From the NCBI RefSeq assembly GCF_016735675.1, contig NZ_JAERSG010000002.1:740126-804125 (forward strand): 64,000 nt of DNA, read 5' to 3'. Source of the stretch: Nocardioides baculatus (GTDB taxonomy: Bacteria > Actinomycetota > Actinomycetes > Propionibacteriales > Nocardioidaceae). This document shows positions 27,320-35,933 of the stretch, piece after piece (positions within the stretch are counted from its first letter, which is position 1; each line of letters starts with the position of its first letter). The position numbers and the translations under genes are program-made. The notes beneath the pieces were generated by a model, which saw only the letters and a program-made list of their open reading frames with translations, was not told the DNA's origin and did not search any database.

Positions 27320-28651
27320 ATGGATGCCGCCTCCGCACAGCCGTCCCGGGACCTCTCGTACGACCCCGCGAAGGAGGTCGTGCAGCTCTGCCAGGAGCTC
27401 ATCCGGATCGACACGTCCAACTACGGGACCGACGACGGACCGGGGGAGCGCAAGGCCGCCGAGCACGTCGCGACGCTGCTCGACGAGGTCGGGATCGAGA
27501 GCCGGGTCATCGAGGGCAGCCCCGGTCGCACCAACGTCGTGGCCCGCTGGGGTGGCGGTGACGGCCGTCCTCCGCTGCTGCTGCACGGGCACCTCGACGT
27601 CGTACCGGCCGAGGCGTCGGACTGGCAGGTCGACCCCTTCAGCGGGGAGATCAGGGACGGGTACGTCTGGGGCCGTGGCGCCGTCGACATGAAGGACTTC
27701 GACGCGATGCTCCTCAGCGTCGTCCGGGCCCGCGCCCAGGCCGACGCGGCGCCCGACCGTGAGGTCGTGCTCTGCTTCACCGCCGACGAGGAGGCCGGCG
27801 GCCACGACGGCGCCCAGGTCCTCGTCGAGGAGCACGCCGACCTGCTGGCGGACTGCACGGAGGCCGTCGGTGAGGTCGGCGGGTTCTCCGCCACCGTGCG
27901 CGGTCGCCGGGTCTACCTGATCGAGGCCGCGGAGAAGGGGATGGCCTGGATGCGCCTCACCGCCCGCGGCCGCGCCGGGCACGGCTCGATGATCAACTCC
28001 GACAACGCGGTGACCCGGCTGTCCGGAGCCGTCCACCGGATCGGCGCCCACCAGTGGCCGGTCCGGCTCACCCCGGCGATGGAGGTGCTGCTCGCGACGA
28101 TCGGCGACCTCGCCGGCACCGAGGCCACCCCGGCCAACGCCGAGGCCCTGGTCGAGGAGTTCGGCGACGCCGCCAGGATGCTCGGCGCCGTCATCCGCAA
28201 CACCGCCAACCCGACCACGCTCCGCGCCGGCTACAAGACCAACGTGATCCCGACCGACGCCCACGCCACGGTCGACGGTCGCTTCCTGCCCGGCTACGAG
28301 GACGAGTTCTTCGCGACCCTCCACGAGCTCGCCGGCGACGGCATCGACATCGAGTTCGAGTCGCACCAGCAGCCGTGGGAGACGCCGTACGACGGCGACC
28401 TGGTTGACGCGATGACCCGGAGCCTGATGGCCGAGGACCCCGACGCCCTCGTCGCGCCGTTCCTGATGAGCGGCGGCACCGACGCCAAGCACTTCCGCAA
28501 GCTCGACATGCGGTCCTACGGCTTCGCGCCGCTGCGGCTGCCCGCCGACCTCGACTTCACCGCGCTCTTCCACGGCGTCGACGAGCGCGTGCCGGTGGAT
28601 GCGCTCGAGTTCGGTGCGCGGGTCTTCGACCGGTTCCTCGACGACATCTGA
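27320..28651 (+). CDS. M20/M25/M40-family metallopeptidase
   Basis: 443 residues of a dinuclear zinc exopeptidase-type enzyme. Metal-site motifs are LLHGHLDVVP, GRGAVDMKDFD and TADEEAGGHDG, the last providing the catalytic Glu and a bridging ligand; GRAGHGSM is the lid-domain His. Members hydrolyse peptides, N-acyl amino acids or small amides; the substrate is not predictable here. The ATG at 27320 rather than 27311 or an earlier GTG is chosen because of the leaderless-type -10 seven bases upstream. A 44-bp palindromic repeat follows the stop. Confidence 0.82.
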   Translation: MDAASAQPSRDLSYDPAKEVVQLCQELIRIDTSNYGTDDGPGERKAAEHVATLLDEVGIESRVIEGSPGRTNVVARWGGGDGRPPLLLHGHLDVVPAEASDWQVDPFSGEIRDGYVWGRGAVDMKDFDAMLLSVVRARAQADAAPDREVVLCFTADEEAGGHDGAQVLVEEHADLLADCTEAVGEVGGFSATVRGRRVYLIEAAEKGMAWMRLTARGRAGHGSMINSDNAVTRLSGAVHRIGAHQWPVRLTPAMEVLLATIGDLAGTEATPANAEALVEEFGDAARMLGAVIRNTANPTTLRAGYKTNVIPTDAHATVDGRFLPGYEDEFFATLHELAGDGIDIEFESHQQPWETPYDGDLVDAMTRSLMAEDPDALVAPFLMSGGTDAKHFRKLDMRSYGFAPLRLPADLDFTALFHGVDERVPVDALEFGARVFDRFLDDI

Positions 28652-28657
28652 GCCGCA

Positions 28658-28701
28658 ACGTCATACGCACGGGGCATCCGCTTGCCCTGTCCGTATGACG
28701 T
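28658..28701. repeat. 44-bp palindromic repeat, copy 2
   Basis: Outer arms ACGTCATACG/CGTATGACGT with inner GGGGC/GCCC. Reverse-complemented, it aligns without gaps to 7589-7632. It lies immediately after the M20 peptidase stop, so it may act as a terminator, but both flanking genes point the same way here. Confidence 0.7.
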
Positions 28702-28825
28702 CCGTGGACAGCCGGGGGTGATCGCCGACGCCGACCGGGGCCACGGAAGGTGTTGCGCACGTCACGGCCGGACATCGGTGAGGGAATGCGCCGCGCTGTG
28801 GCACAGTTGCCACCACGAAGAGCTT
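28702..28825. other. upstream part of the riboflavin operon leader
   Basis: Part of a 384-base gap without a protein gene (28652-29035), which otherwise holds the palindromic repeat and the riboswitch. A small hairpin GTGGCA/TGCCAC lies at 28798-28813. The operon promoter must lie here but I cannot place it with confidence. Confidence 0.4.
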
Positions 28826-28951
28826 GCGTGCTCTGGGGGCGGTGGAACTCCGCACCGGCGGTCACAGTCCGCGACCCGACCACAGCCAGTGGCCGGTTGA
28901 CCAGGTGGAAATCCTGGACCGACGGTCATAGTCCGGATGAGAAGTGCACGC
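28826..28951 (+). ncRNA. FMN riboswitch (RFN element)
   Basis: A complete flavin mononucleotide riboswitch. The closing helix pairs GCGTGC (28826-28831) with GCACGC (28946-28951). Conserved blocks are visible in order: GGGGGCGGTGGAACTCCGCA, CCGGCGGTCACAGTCCGCGA, CCAGGTGGAAATCCTGG, CCGACGGTCATAGTCCGGAT and GAGAAGTGCACG. It lies 84 bases before ribD and should shut down the whole rib operon when FMN is high, by attenuation or ribosome-site sequestration. Confidence 0.95.
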
Positions 28952-29035
28952 TGACGGCTCCGCGCATGCCCGTCGAGGGTGTGTGTCCACCGTCGCCCGC
29001 CCCCCGGAGTCCCCACGAGAGGACCCGAGGCGGAG

Positions 29036-30088
29036 ATGACGACCAGCGAGGCAGAGCGCAGCGCCATGCGGCGCGCACTGGCGCTCGCCGTGACGCCCGG
29101 CGTCCCCCTCGGCCCCAACCCGCGTGTCGGCTGCGTGCTCCTCGACGACGCGGGAGCGACGATCGCGGAGGGGTTCCACCGCGGGGCCGGCCACCCGCAC
29201 GCCGAGGTCGAGGCCGTGCGGGCCGCGGGTGATGCCGCGCGCGGCACGACCGCCGTGGTCACCCTCGAGCCGTGCAACCACACCGGCCGGACCGGACCGT
29301 GCTCGGAGGCCCTCGTCGCCGCCGGCGTACGCCGGGTCGTGTTCGCGCAGACCGATACCAACCCGGTCGCCGTGGGTGGCGCCGCCCGGCTGCGCGAGGC
29401 GGGCATCGAGGTCGACGGCGGCCTGCTCGCCGACGAGGCGCGAGCGGTCAACCGCACCTGGACCTTCGCCCTCGAGCACGGTCGGCCGTTCGTCACGTGG
29501 AAGTTCGCGACCACCCTCGACGGCCGCAGCGCCGCAGCCGACGGCACCAGCCGCTGGGTCTCCAGCCGCGCTGCGCGTCTCGACACCCACCGGCTCCGCG
29601 GGCTCTGCGACACGATGCTCGTCGGCACCCACACCGTCGAGGTCGACGACCCCGAGCTCACCGTCCGTGACGAGGTCGACGAGCCGGTCGAGCACCAGCC
29701 GCTCCGCGCGGTGATGGGGCTGCGCGACCTCGCTCCGGACCGGCGGATCCTCAACGACAGGGCCGAGACCGTGCACCTGCGGACGCGCGACCCACGCGAG
29801 GCGCTCGCGACGCTCTTCGCCCGTGACCGCCAGCACGTCTTCCTCGAGGGCGGGCCGACGCTGGCCCGCGCCTTCCTCGAGGCGGGGCTCGTCGACGAGA
29901 TCGTCGCCTACGTCGCCCCGATGCTGCTCGGCGCCGGCACGAGCTCGGTGGCCGACCTCGGCATCACCACGATCGCCGACGCCCGCCACCTCCACGTCTC
30001 CGACGTGACGGTGCTGCAGGGCCACGACGGCCAGGACACCAACGTCCGTCTCACCATGACCCCTCTCCCCACCGACAGGAGCAGCTGA
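29036..30088 (+). CDS. ribD: bifunctional diaminohydroxyphosphoribosylaminopyrimidine deaminase/5-amino-6-(5-phosphoribosylamino)uracil reductase
   Basis: 350 residues; converts the GTP cyclohydrolase II product by deamination and then NADPH reduction. The N-terminal deaminase has zinc ligands HPHAEVEA and LEPCNHTGRTGPCSEA (PCxxxxxxxxC). The C-terminal reductase starts near residue 158 with KFATTLDGRSAAADGTSRW and contains LEGGPTLARAFLEAGLVDE. ATG at 29036 follows GGCGGAG. First structural gene after the FMN riboswitch; stop overlaps ribE. Confidence 0.94.
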   Translation: MTTSEAERSAMRRALALAVTPGVPLGPNPRVGCVLLDDAGATIAEGFHRGAGHPHAEVEAVRAAGDAARGTTAVVTLEPCNHTGRTGPCSEALVAAGVRRVVFAQTDTNPVAVGGAARLREAGIEVDGGLLADEARAVNRTWTFALEHGRPFVTWKFATTLDGRSAAADGTSRWVSSRAARLDTHRLRGLCDTMLVGTHTVEVDDPELTVRDEVDEPVEHQPLRAVMGLRDLAPDRRILNDRAETVHLRTRDPREALATLFARDRQHVFLEGGPTLARAFLEAGLVDEIVAYVAPMLLGAGTSSVADLGITTIADARHLHVSDVTVLQGHDGQDTNVRLTMTPLPTDRSS

Positions 30089-30714
30089 TGTTCACCGGCA
30101 TCGTCGAGGAGCTCGGCACCATCGCCGAGGTCACCGACCAGGGCGACGCCATCCGCCTGACCGTCGAGGCGGCCACCGTGCTCGAGGGCACCGGTCTCGG
30201 CGACTCGATCTCCGTCAACGGCTGCTGTCTCACCGTGTCCGAGCTCGGCGACGGTCGCTGGACCGCCGACCTGATGCAGGAGACGCTCGACAAGACCTCG
30301 CTGCGTGGCGTCGCGCCAGGTGACCGGGTCAACCTCGAGCGCGCCGTCACCGTCGACAAGCGGCTCGGCGGGCACATCGTCCAGGGCCACGTCGACGGCG
30401 TTGGCGAGATCGTCTCCCGCTCGCCCAGCGAGCACTGGGACGTCGTCGAGGTCTCCCTGCCCGCCCACCTCTCGCGCTACCTCGTCGACAAGGGCTCGAT
30501 CACCGTCGACGGCGTCAGCCTCACCGTCGTCGAGGCCCGCGAGACCAGCTTCACGGTCAGCCTCATCCCCGAGACCCTGGCGCGCACGACGCTCGGCAGC
30601 CGCCGCGTCGGCGACCTGGTCAACCTCGAGGCCGACGTCATCGCCAAGCACGTCGAGAAGCTCCTCGGCGGTTACCTCCCCACCCCCGCACCCCTGCAGA
30701 ACAAGGAACTCTGA
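30088..30714 (+). CDS. ribE: riboflavin synthase alpha chain
   Basis: 208 residues. Begins MFTGIVEELG, the family signature, and consists of two lumazine-binding repeats: the first around GDSISVNGCCLTVSEL and DLMQETLDKTSL, the second around KGSITVDGVSLTVVEA and LIPETLARTTLG. It dismutates two 6,7-dimethyl-8-ribityllumazine molecules to riboflavin. Overlaps both neighbours by the TGATG type of junction. Sometimes named ribC in Gram-positives. Confidence 0.95.
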   Translation: MFTGIVEELGTIAEVTDQGDAIRLTVEAATVLEGTGLGDSISVNGCCLTVSELGDGRWTADLMQETLDKTSLRGVAPGDRVNLERAVTVDKRLGGHIVQGHVDGVGEIVSRSPSEHWDVVEVSLPAHLSRYLVDKGSITVDGVSLTVVEARETSFTVSLIPETLARTTLGSRRVGDLVNLEADVIAKHVEKLLGGYLPTPAPLQNKEL

Positions 30715-31415
30715 TGAACGACGTCCTCGAGTGGCTCGTCCACGGCACCATCCCCGTCCCCGGCGGCGAGCTCGGCGCCCGTGAGGTGATCGGCAACCTC
30801 TTCGGCCTCGCCAGCGCCATCCTCGGCATGAAGCGCTTCGTGTGGGCCTGGCCGATCGGCCTGATCGGCAACGTCCTGCTCTTCACCGTCTTCGCGACCG
30901 GCGAGCTCTCCGGCCAGATCGACGAGCCGCTCTGGGGCCAGGCGGGCCGCCAGGTCTTCTTCGCGATCGTCTCGGTCTACGGCTGGTGGCGCTGGTCGCA
31001 GCTCCGCCAGGCCGGTGGCGCCTCCGACGGCGGCGCGATCGCACCGCGCTGGGCGACCAACGCCGAGCGGCTCCAGCTGCTCGTCATGGGCGTCGTCGGC
31101 TACGCAGCGGCGTACGTTCTGCTGACGCAGGTGCTCGGCTCGTGGGGGCCGACGACCGAGGCGTGGATCCTCGCCGGCTCGATGCTGGCGACGTACGGCA
31201 TGGCGCGCGGCTGGGTCGAGTTCTGGCTGATCTGGATCCTCGTCGACGTCGTGGGCGTGACCACGCTCGTGCAGGCCGGCTACTACCCGACCGCCGGGAT
31301 GTACCTCTTCTACGCCGTCTTCGTCGTGATCGGCTTCGTCGTCTGGCTGCGTGACGCCCGCACCGTGACGGACGCCCACGACGACACCGACGACAAGCAG
31401 GCGATCCGCGTATGA
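30714..31415 (+). CDS. ribM: PnuC-family transporter, probable riboflavin uptake protein RibM
   Basis: 233 residues with about seven hydrophobic helices. The W-rich signatures [16 protein letters not shown] and YGWWRWSQ near residues 40 and 94, and a closing [20 protein letters not shown], identify the PnuC/NMN transporter family. Family members inside riboswitch-controlled rib operons (RibM type) carry riboflavin rather than nicotinamide riboside, so riboflavin is inferred from position; direct evidence of substrate is not in the sequence. Starts in the ribE stop (TGATG) and ends in a four-base overlap with ribBA. Confidence 0.8.
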   Translation: MNDVLEWLVHGTIPVPGGELGAREVIGNLFGLASAILGMKRFVWAWPIGLIGNVLLFTVFATGELSGQIDEPLWGQAGRQVFFAIVSVYGWWRWSQLRQAGGASDGGAIAPRWATNAERLQLLVMGVVGYAAAYVLLTQVLGSWGPTTEAWILAGSMLATYGMARGWVEFWLIWILVDVVGVTTLVQAGYYPTAGMYLFYAVFVVIGFVVWLRDARTVTDAHDDTDDKQAIRV

Positions 31416-32644
31416 GCGACACCGTGCGCCTGGACTCCGTCGAGCGGGCCATCGAGGACATCGCGGCCGGCAAGGCGGTCGTGGTCGTCGACGACGAGGA
31501 CCGCGAGAACGAGGGCGACATCATCTTCGCCGCCGCCAAGGCGACGCCGGAGCTGATGGCCTTCACGATCCGCCACTCCAGCGGCGTGATCTGCGTGCCG
31601 ATGCCGGGCGACATGCTCGAGCGGCTCGAGATCCCGCTGATGACGCCGCACAACAAGGACAAGCTGCGCACGGCCTACACGATCTCGGTCGACGCCCGCG
31701 ACGGCGTCAGCACCGGGATCAGCGCCGCCGACCGCGCCCACACCGCGCGCACGCTCGCCGACTCGGCGACCGAGCCGTGGGAGCTGACCCGCCCCGGGCA
31801 CGTCTTCCCGCTGCGCTACCGCGAGGGCGGCGTGCTGGTCCGCCGTGGCCACACCGAGGCTGCCGTCGACCTGGCCAGGCTCGCCGGGCTGACACCGGCC
31901 GGCGTCCTTGTCGAGGTCGTCAACGACGACGGCACCATGAAGCGCGGGCCCGAGCTGCGCGAGTTCGCCGACGAGCACGGCCTGGCGATGATCTCGATCG
32001 AGGACCTCGTCCGCTACCGCCGCCGGCACGGGCGCCACGTCGTCCGCGTCGCGGAGACGCGGCTGCCCACCCGGCACGGCGAGTTCACGGCCGTCGGCTA
32101 CCGCATCACCATCGACGACAGCGAGCACGTCGCACTCGTCCACGGCGACATCTCGGGCGACGAGCCCGTGCTCACGCGCGTGCACAGCGAGTGCCTGACC
32201 GGCGACGTCTTCGGCAGCGAGCGGTGCGACTGCGGCCCGCAGCTCGACGAGGCACTGGCCGCGGTCGTGGCCGAGGGCAGGGGAGTGGTGGTCTACCTCC
32301 GCGGCCACGAAGGTCGCGGGATCGGGCTGCTCGCCAAGCTCCAGGCCTACGAGCTCCAGGACGAGGGGCGCGACACCGTCGACGCCAACCTCGACCTCGG
32401 CCTGCCGGCCGACGCGCGCCACTACGGCACCGCGACGCAGGTGCTGCGCGACCTCGGCGTCTCGTCGGTGCGCTTGATGACCAACAACCCCGACAAGTGC
32501 ACGAGCCTGGCCGACTTCGGGATCCACGTGGCCGAGCGGGTGCCGCTGACGCCGCACCCCAACGACCACAACCTCACCTACCTGCTGACCAAGCGCGACC
32601 GGATGGGCCACGAGCTGCCCGACCTGACAGGAGAGTCCTCATGA
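31412..32644 (+). CDS. ribBA: bifunctional 3,4-dihydroxy-2-butanone-4-phosphate synthase/GTP cyclohydrolase II
   Basis: 410 residues. The N-terminal DHBP synthase shows [27 protein letters not shown] and [20 protein letters not shown]. The C-terminal GTP cyclohydrolase II begins near residue 215 and shows [18 protein letters not shown] with the three zinc Cys and [13 protein letters not shown] for catalysis. Supplies both precursors of riboflavin. The gene overlaps ribM and ribH by four bases at each end. Confidence 0.95.
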   Translation: MSDTVRLDSVERAIEDIAAGKAVVVVDDEDRENEGDIIFAAAKATPELMAFTIRHSSGVICVPMPGDMLERLEIPLMTPHNKDKLRTAYTISVDARDGVSTGISAADRAHTARTLADSATEPWELTRPGHVFPLRYREGGVLVRRGHTEAAVDLARLAGLTPAGVLVEVVNDDGTMKRGPELREFADEHGLAMISIEDLVRYRRRHGRHVVRVAETRLPTRHGEFTAVGYRITIDDSEHVALVHGDISGDEPVLTRVHSECLTGDVFGSERCDCGPQLDEALAAVVAEGRGVVVYLRGHEGRGIGLLAKLQAYELQDEGRDTVDANLDLGLPADARHYGTATQVLRDLGVSSVRLMTNNPDKCTSLADFGIHVAERVPLTPHPNDHNLTYLLTKRDRMGHELPDLTGESS

Positions 32645-33114
32645 GCGGAGCGGGTGCACCCACGTCCCAGCCCTTCGACGCCAGCGACCTGAAGGTCGCC
32701 GTCGTCGCCGCGAGCTGGCACACCCAGGTGATGGACGGCCTCGTCGACGGCGCGACCCGCGCCCTGACTGCGTACGGCATCCGGGAGCCCGAGGTGATCC
32801 GGGTGCCCGGCACCTTCGAGCTGCCGGTCGTCGCCTCGGCGCTCGCCAAGGCGGGGTACGACGCCGTGGTGGCGCTCGGTGTCGTCATCCGGGGTGGCAC
32901 GCCACACTTCGACTACGTCTGCTCGGCCGCGACCGACGGGCTCACCCAGGTCAGCGTCGCCCACGCCATGCCGGTCGGCTTCGGCGTGCTCACCTGCGAC
33001 ACCGAGGAGCAGGCCCTCGACCGCGCCGGCCTCGAGGGGTCCGCGGAGGACAAGGGCTGGGAGGCGACGGCGGCCGCGCTCGACACCGCCCGGGTGCTGG
33101 CGGCCCACCGCTGA
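32641..33114 (+). CDS. ribH: 6,7-dimethyl-8-ribityllumazine synthase
   Basis: 157 residues. Motifs for substrate binding and catalysis are intact: [44 protein letters not shown] and [16 protein letters not shown]. Condenses the RibBA and RibD products to lumazine and normally forms an icosahedral or pentameric shell. Last gene of the riboswitch-controlled operon; start overlaps ribBA (ATGA). The minus-strand DUF3072 gene converges after it with no obvious terminator. Confidence 0.95.
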   Translation: MSGAGAPTSQPFDASDLKVAVVAASWHTQVMDGLVDGATRALTAYGIREPEVIRVPGTFELPVVASALAKAGYDAVVALGVVIRGGTPHFDYVCSAATDGLTQVSVAHAMPVGFGVLTCDTEEQALDRAGLEGSAEDKGWEATAAALDTARVLAAHR

Positions 33115-33124
33115 CGGCTGCCGC

Positions 33125-33379
33125 TCAGGACGTCCGGTCGTTGGCCGCCTTGAGGCGCTCGATGTGCTCGGACGCCTCGGCCTTGGTGAGGTCGGCCGAG
33201 ATCTCCTCGCCGGCCTCGCGGGCGAGCGTGTCGAGGTAGCTGCGCTGGGCGCCGGTCATCGGCTCGTCGCCGGTGACCCACTCGTCGGGGTCCTTCCGCG
33301 TCGAGTCACCCTGCGGGCCGCCGAGGGTCTCGCCGGTCGTGGTGGTCGGGTCGTCCGAATGCATGTTCGAATCAGTCAT
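33125..33379 (-). CDS. DUF3072 domain protein
   Basis: 84 residues, acidic and Thr-rich N-terminal half (DDPTTTTGETLGGPQG) and a conserved second half EWVTGDEPMTGAQRSYLDTL followed by KAEASEHIERLKAAN. This is the DUF3072 pattern, common in actinobacteria and of unknown function; the second half resembles a short DNA-binding-like helix pair. ATG lies six bases after TAGTGT on the minus strand, so the message is probably leaderless. Confidence 0.75.
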   Translation of the reverse strand: MTDSNMHSDDPTTTTGETLGGPQGDSTRKDPDEWVTGDEPMTGAQRSYLDTLAREAGEEISADLTKAEASEHIERLKAANDRTS

Positions 33380-33385
33380 GTCTCG

Positions 33386-33391
33386 ACACTA
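33386..33391 (-). promoter_or_regulatory. -10 element of the DUF3072 gene (leaderless)
   Basis: TAGTGT on the minus strand, six bases before the ATG. Confidence 0.45.
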
Positions 33392-33470
33392 GCCCGCACC
33401 ACCGACGACGCAACCCCCACTCGGGTGGTCCGCGCACGGGTCCGATGACGCGTCACGGCACGGAGCGCCG

Positions 33471-33476
33471 TAGGCT
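33471..33476 (+). promoter_or_regulatory. -10 element of hisE (leaderless)
   Basis: TAGGCT ends eight bases before the GTG start at 33485. Confidence 0.45.
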
Positions 33477-33484
33477 TGCCCACC

Positions 33485-33748
33485 GTGAAGACGTTCGAGG
33501 ACCTGTGGGCAGAGCTGTCCACCAAGGCCGCGGAGCGCCCCGAGGGGTCCGGCACCGTGCAGCAGCTCGACGCCGGCGTCCATGCCATCGGCAAGAAGCT
33601 CCTGGAGGAGGCCGCCGAGTCCTGGATGGCCGCCGAGCACGAGGGCAAGGACGCGACGGCGCTGGAGATCAGCCAGCTGCTCTACCACGCGCAGGTGCTC
33701 ATGCTCGCCTCCGGCCTGACCCTCGACGACGTCTACGCACACCTCTGA
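33485..33748 (+). CDS. hisE: phosphoribosyl-ATP diphosphatase
   Basis: 87 residues (GTG start; a TTG three codons earlier is possible). The all-alpha MazG-like pyrophosphatase core is visible as [20 protein letters not shown] (metal-binding E-x2-E-x12-16-E/D) and [13 protein letters not shown]. Catalyses the second step of histidine synthesis. hisG follows after 11 bases. The separate hisE, with hisI elsewhere, is normal for actinobacteria. Confidence 0.92.
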   Translation: MKTFEDLWAELSTKAAERPEGSGTVQQLDAGVHAIGKKLLEEAAESWMAAEHEGKDATALEISQLLYHAQVLMLASGLTLDDVYAHL

Positions 33749-33759
33749 GTGAGACCCGG

Positions 33760-34605
33760 ATGACCCTTCGCATCGCCGTCCCCAACAAGGGATCGCTGTC
33801 CCTCGCCGCCACCGAGATCCTCCGTGAGTCGGGCTACCGCCAGCGCACCGACTCCAAGGAGCTCGCGCTCGTCGACCACGAGAACGACGTCGAGTTCTTC
33901 TACCTCCGCCCGCGCGACATCGCGCTCTACGTCGGCGAGGGCACCCTCGACGCCGGGATCACCGGCCGCGACCTGCTCCTCGACTCCGGCGCCAAGGCCG
34001 ACGAGGTGATGAGCCTCGGCTTCGGTCGCTCGCGCTTCCACTTCGCCGGTCCCGTCGGGCGCTACTCGTCGCTGGCCGACCTCAACGGGTTGCGGATCGC
34101 GACGTCCTACGTCGGCGTGGTCGAGGACCACCTGTTCCGCAACGGCATCGACGCGACCGTCACCCGCCTCGACGGTGCGGTCGAGACCAGCATCCAGCTC
34201 GGGGTCGCCGACGTCATCGCCGACGTCGTCGAGACCGGGTCGACGCTGCGGGCCGCCGGGCTCGAGACCTTCGGCGAGGTCATCCTCGACTCGCAGGCCG
34301 TGCTCATCACGCGCGGCGGGGAGGTGCCCGAGGAGTTCGACATCTTCCAGCGCCGCATCGAGGGCGTCATGGTCGCGCGCAGCTTCGTGATGATGGACTA
34401 CGACATCGAGGAGTCCCACCTCGACGCGGCGACCGCGCTCGCACCGGGCCGCGAGGGTCCGACGATCTCGCCGCTCGGCAAGCCCGGCTGGGTGGCCGTC
34501 CGGGTGATGGTGCCGCGCGCCGGGTCGCAGCGCCTGATGGACGACCTCTGGTCGATCGGCGCCCGCGCCATCCTGCTCACCGACATCCATGCCTGCCGAC
34601 TCTGA
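33760..34605 (+). CDS. hisG: ATP phosphoribosyltransferase (long form)
   Basis: 281 residues, HisG long form with C-terminal ACT-like regulatory domain (about residues 205-281, MDYDIEESHLDAATALAPGR, PLGKPGWVAVRVMV). Catalytic domain shows RIAVPNKGSLSLAATEIL, VGEGTLDAGITGRDLL and the PRPP loop VADVIADVVETGSTLRAAGL. First committed step of histidine synthesis, feedback-inhibited by histidine in this form. Overlaps the following PH-domain gene by 17 bases. Confidence 0.94.
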   Translation: MTLRIAVPNKGSLSLAATEILRESGYRQRTDSKELALVDHENDVEFFYLRPRDIALYVGEGTLDAGITGRDLLLDSGAKADEVMSLGFGRSRFHFAGPVGRYSSLADLNGLRIATSYVGVVEDHLFRNGIDATVTRLDGAVETSIQLGVADVIADVVETGSTLRAAGLETFGEVILDSQAVLITRGGEVPEEFDIFQRRIEGVMVARSFVMMDYDIEESHLDAATALAPGREGPTISPLGKPGWVAVRVMVPRAGSQRLMDDLWSIGARAILLTDIHACRL

Positions 34606-35068
34606 GCCCCGGGCGGTGCCCTCGCTGCCGTCGCTGCCGCGGACGTGGCGCCCCTTCGGCGTACGCATCGCGGTGATCGGCTTCGGCCTGATGCTCGTCG
34701 CGGTCTGCGCCGCTGCCTGGTTCGGCTTCGACGACTCCGTCCGTGAGCGGTTCAACCTGCTCCAGCGCATCACCGTGCTGCTGATGGGTGCCGGCCTCGC
34801 CACGTGCGGCTGGGCGCTCGCGCGGGCCCGGGTGACCGCCGAGATGGAGGCGCTGGTCGTCGTCAACGGCTTCCGCACCCGCCAGCTCGACTGGGAGCAG
34901 GTCCTCGCGATCCACCTGCCCGACGGTGCACCATGGGCGACCCTCGACCTGGCCGACGGCACGACGATCTCGGCGATGGCGCTCCAGGGCTCGGACGGCC
35001 GGCGCGCCACCGACGGCGTACGTCAGGTGCGTGCCCTCATCGACCGGGTGGGGCGGGACGGGGGGTAG
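34589..35068 (+). CDS. PH-domain membrane-anchored protein
   Basis: 159 residues. Two hydrophobic helices (about residues 26-46 IAVIGFGLMLVAVCAAAWFG and 60-78 ITVLLMGAGLATCGWALA) precede a C-terminal bacterial PH-like beta domain (VVVNGFRTRQLDWEQVLAIH, TLDLADGTTISAMALQGSDG). Proteins of this type commonly follow hisG in actinobacteria, but their role is unknown. The start lies inside hisG, so it is translated from the same message. Confidence 0.72.
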   Translation: MPADSEPRAVPSLPSLPRTWRPFGVRIAVIGFGLMLVAVCAAAWFGFDDSVRERFNLLQRITVLLMGAGLATCGWALARARVTAEMEALVVVNGFRTRQLDWEQVLAIHLPDGAPWATLDLADGTTISAMALQGSDGRRATDGVRQVRALIDRVGRDGG

Positions 35069-35120
35069 TGTCTCCCGTCGCACACGACCGGCGACGCAGG
35101 GCATGAGGGGGATGTGACAC

Positions 35121-35924
35121 GTGATGAGGGCCAAGCGCCAGAAGAAGTCAGTGGACGAGTCGCAGGCGGCCGGAACGTCCCGGCCTGAGGCGGGTGCCGA
35201 CCGCGGCGCGAGCTATCGGGCCTACGTGGCCAACCACCTCGATTCCGACGACGCGGAGAAGGGCATCCGCGAGGCGATCGGTGGCAACTTCGACACGATG
35301 GGCCTGATCCAGCGTGACCTGCTGGTCGCGCACGGGCTCCGGCCCGACGGGGTCGTGGTCGACGTGGGCTGCGGTTCCGGACGACTGGCCCTGCCCCTGG
35401 CCTCCTACCTCGACGACAACGGCCACTACACGGGCACCGACGTGGTGCCGCAGCTGGTCAAGTACGCGCGCAAGCTCGTCGGCCGGCCCGACTGGAAGTT
35501 CCGCGTGGTCGAGGACCTGCGGATCCCGGCGCCGAAGGACTCGGCCGACATCGTGTGCTTCTTCAGCGTGATGACCCACCTGCGCCACGAGCACTCCTAC
35601 CGCTACCTGCGCGCTGCGAAGAGGGTGGTGAAGCCGACCGGCCGGATCATCGTGTCGTTCCTGGAGTTCAGCGTGCCGGCGCACTGGGCGGTGTTCGAGC
35701 AGAACTACGAGGACCCGTTCGCGGACAAGCCGCTCGACCAGTTCCTCAGTCGTGATGCTCTCGTGGCGTTCGCCGAGCACCTGGAGCTCGACATCGTCGC
35801 GCTCCACGGCGGCGACGAGCTCGCGATCCCGCTGCGGGAGCCGATCACCATGGAGAACGGCACCGAGTACACCGACGCCGGGTCGATGGGTCAGTCGTTC
35901 GTGGTGTTCGCCCCGAGGTCCTGA
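35121..35924 (+). CDS. class I SAM-dependent methyltransferase
   Basis: 267 residues from GTG at 35121 (ATG at 35124 is equally possible). SAM motif I is VVDVGCGSGRLALPLASYL, motif II TGTDVVPQLVKYARKL, and IVCFFSVMTHLRHEHSYRYL is the methyltransferase-11-like region. The first ~25 residues are basic. A lone gene between hisG/PH and the aldose epimerase; target unknown. It could modify a metabolite, lipid or cell wall sugar. Confidence 0.8.
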   Translation: MMRAKRQKKSVDESQAAGTSRPEAGADRGASYRAYVANHLDSDDAEKGIREAIGGNFDTMGLIQRDLLVAHGLRPDGVVVDVGCGSGRLALPLASYLDDNGHYTGTDVVPQLVKYARKLVGRPDWKFRVVEDLRIPAPKDSADIVCFFSVMTHLRHEHSYRYLRAAKRVVKPTGRIIVSFLEFSVPAHWAVFEQNYEDPFADKPLDQFLSRDALVAFAEHLELDIVALHGGDELAIPLREPITMENGTEYTDAGSMGQSFVVFAPRS

Positions 35925-35933
35925 GCCTGCGGG

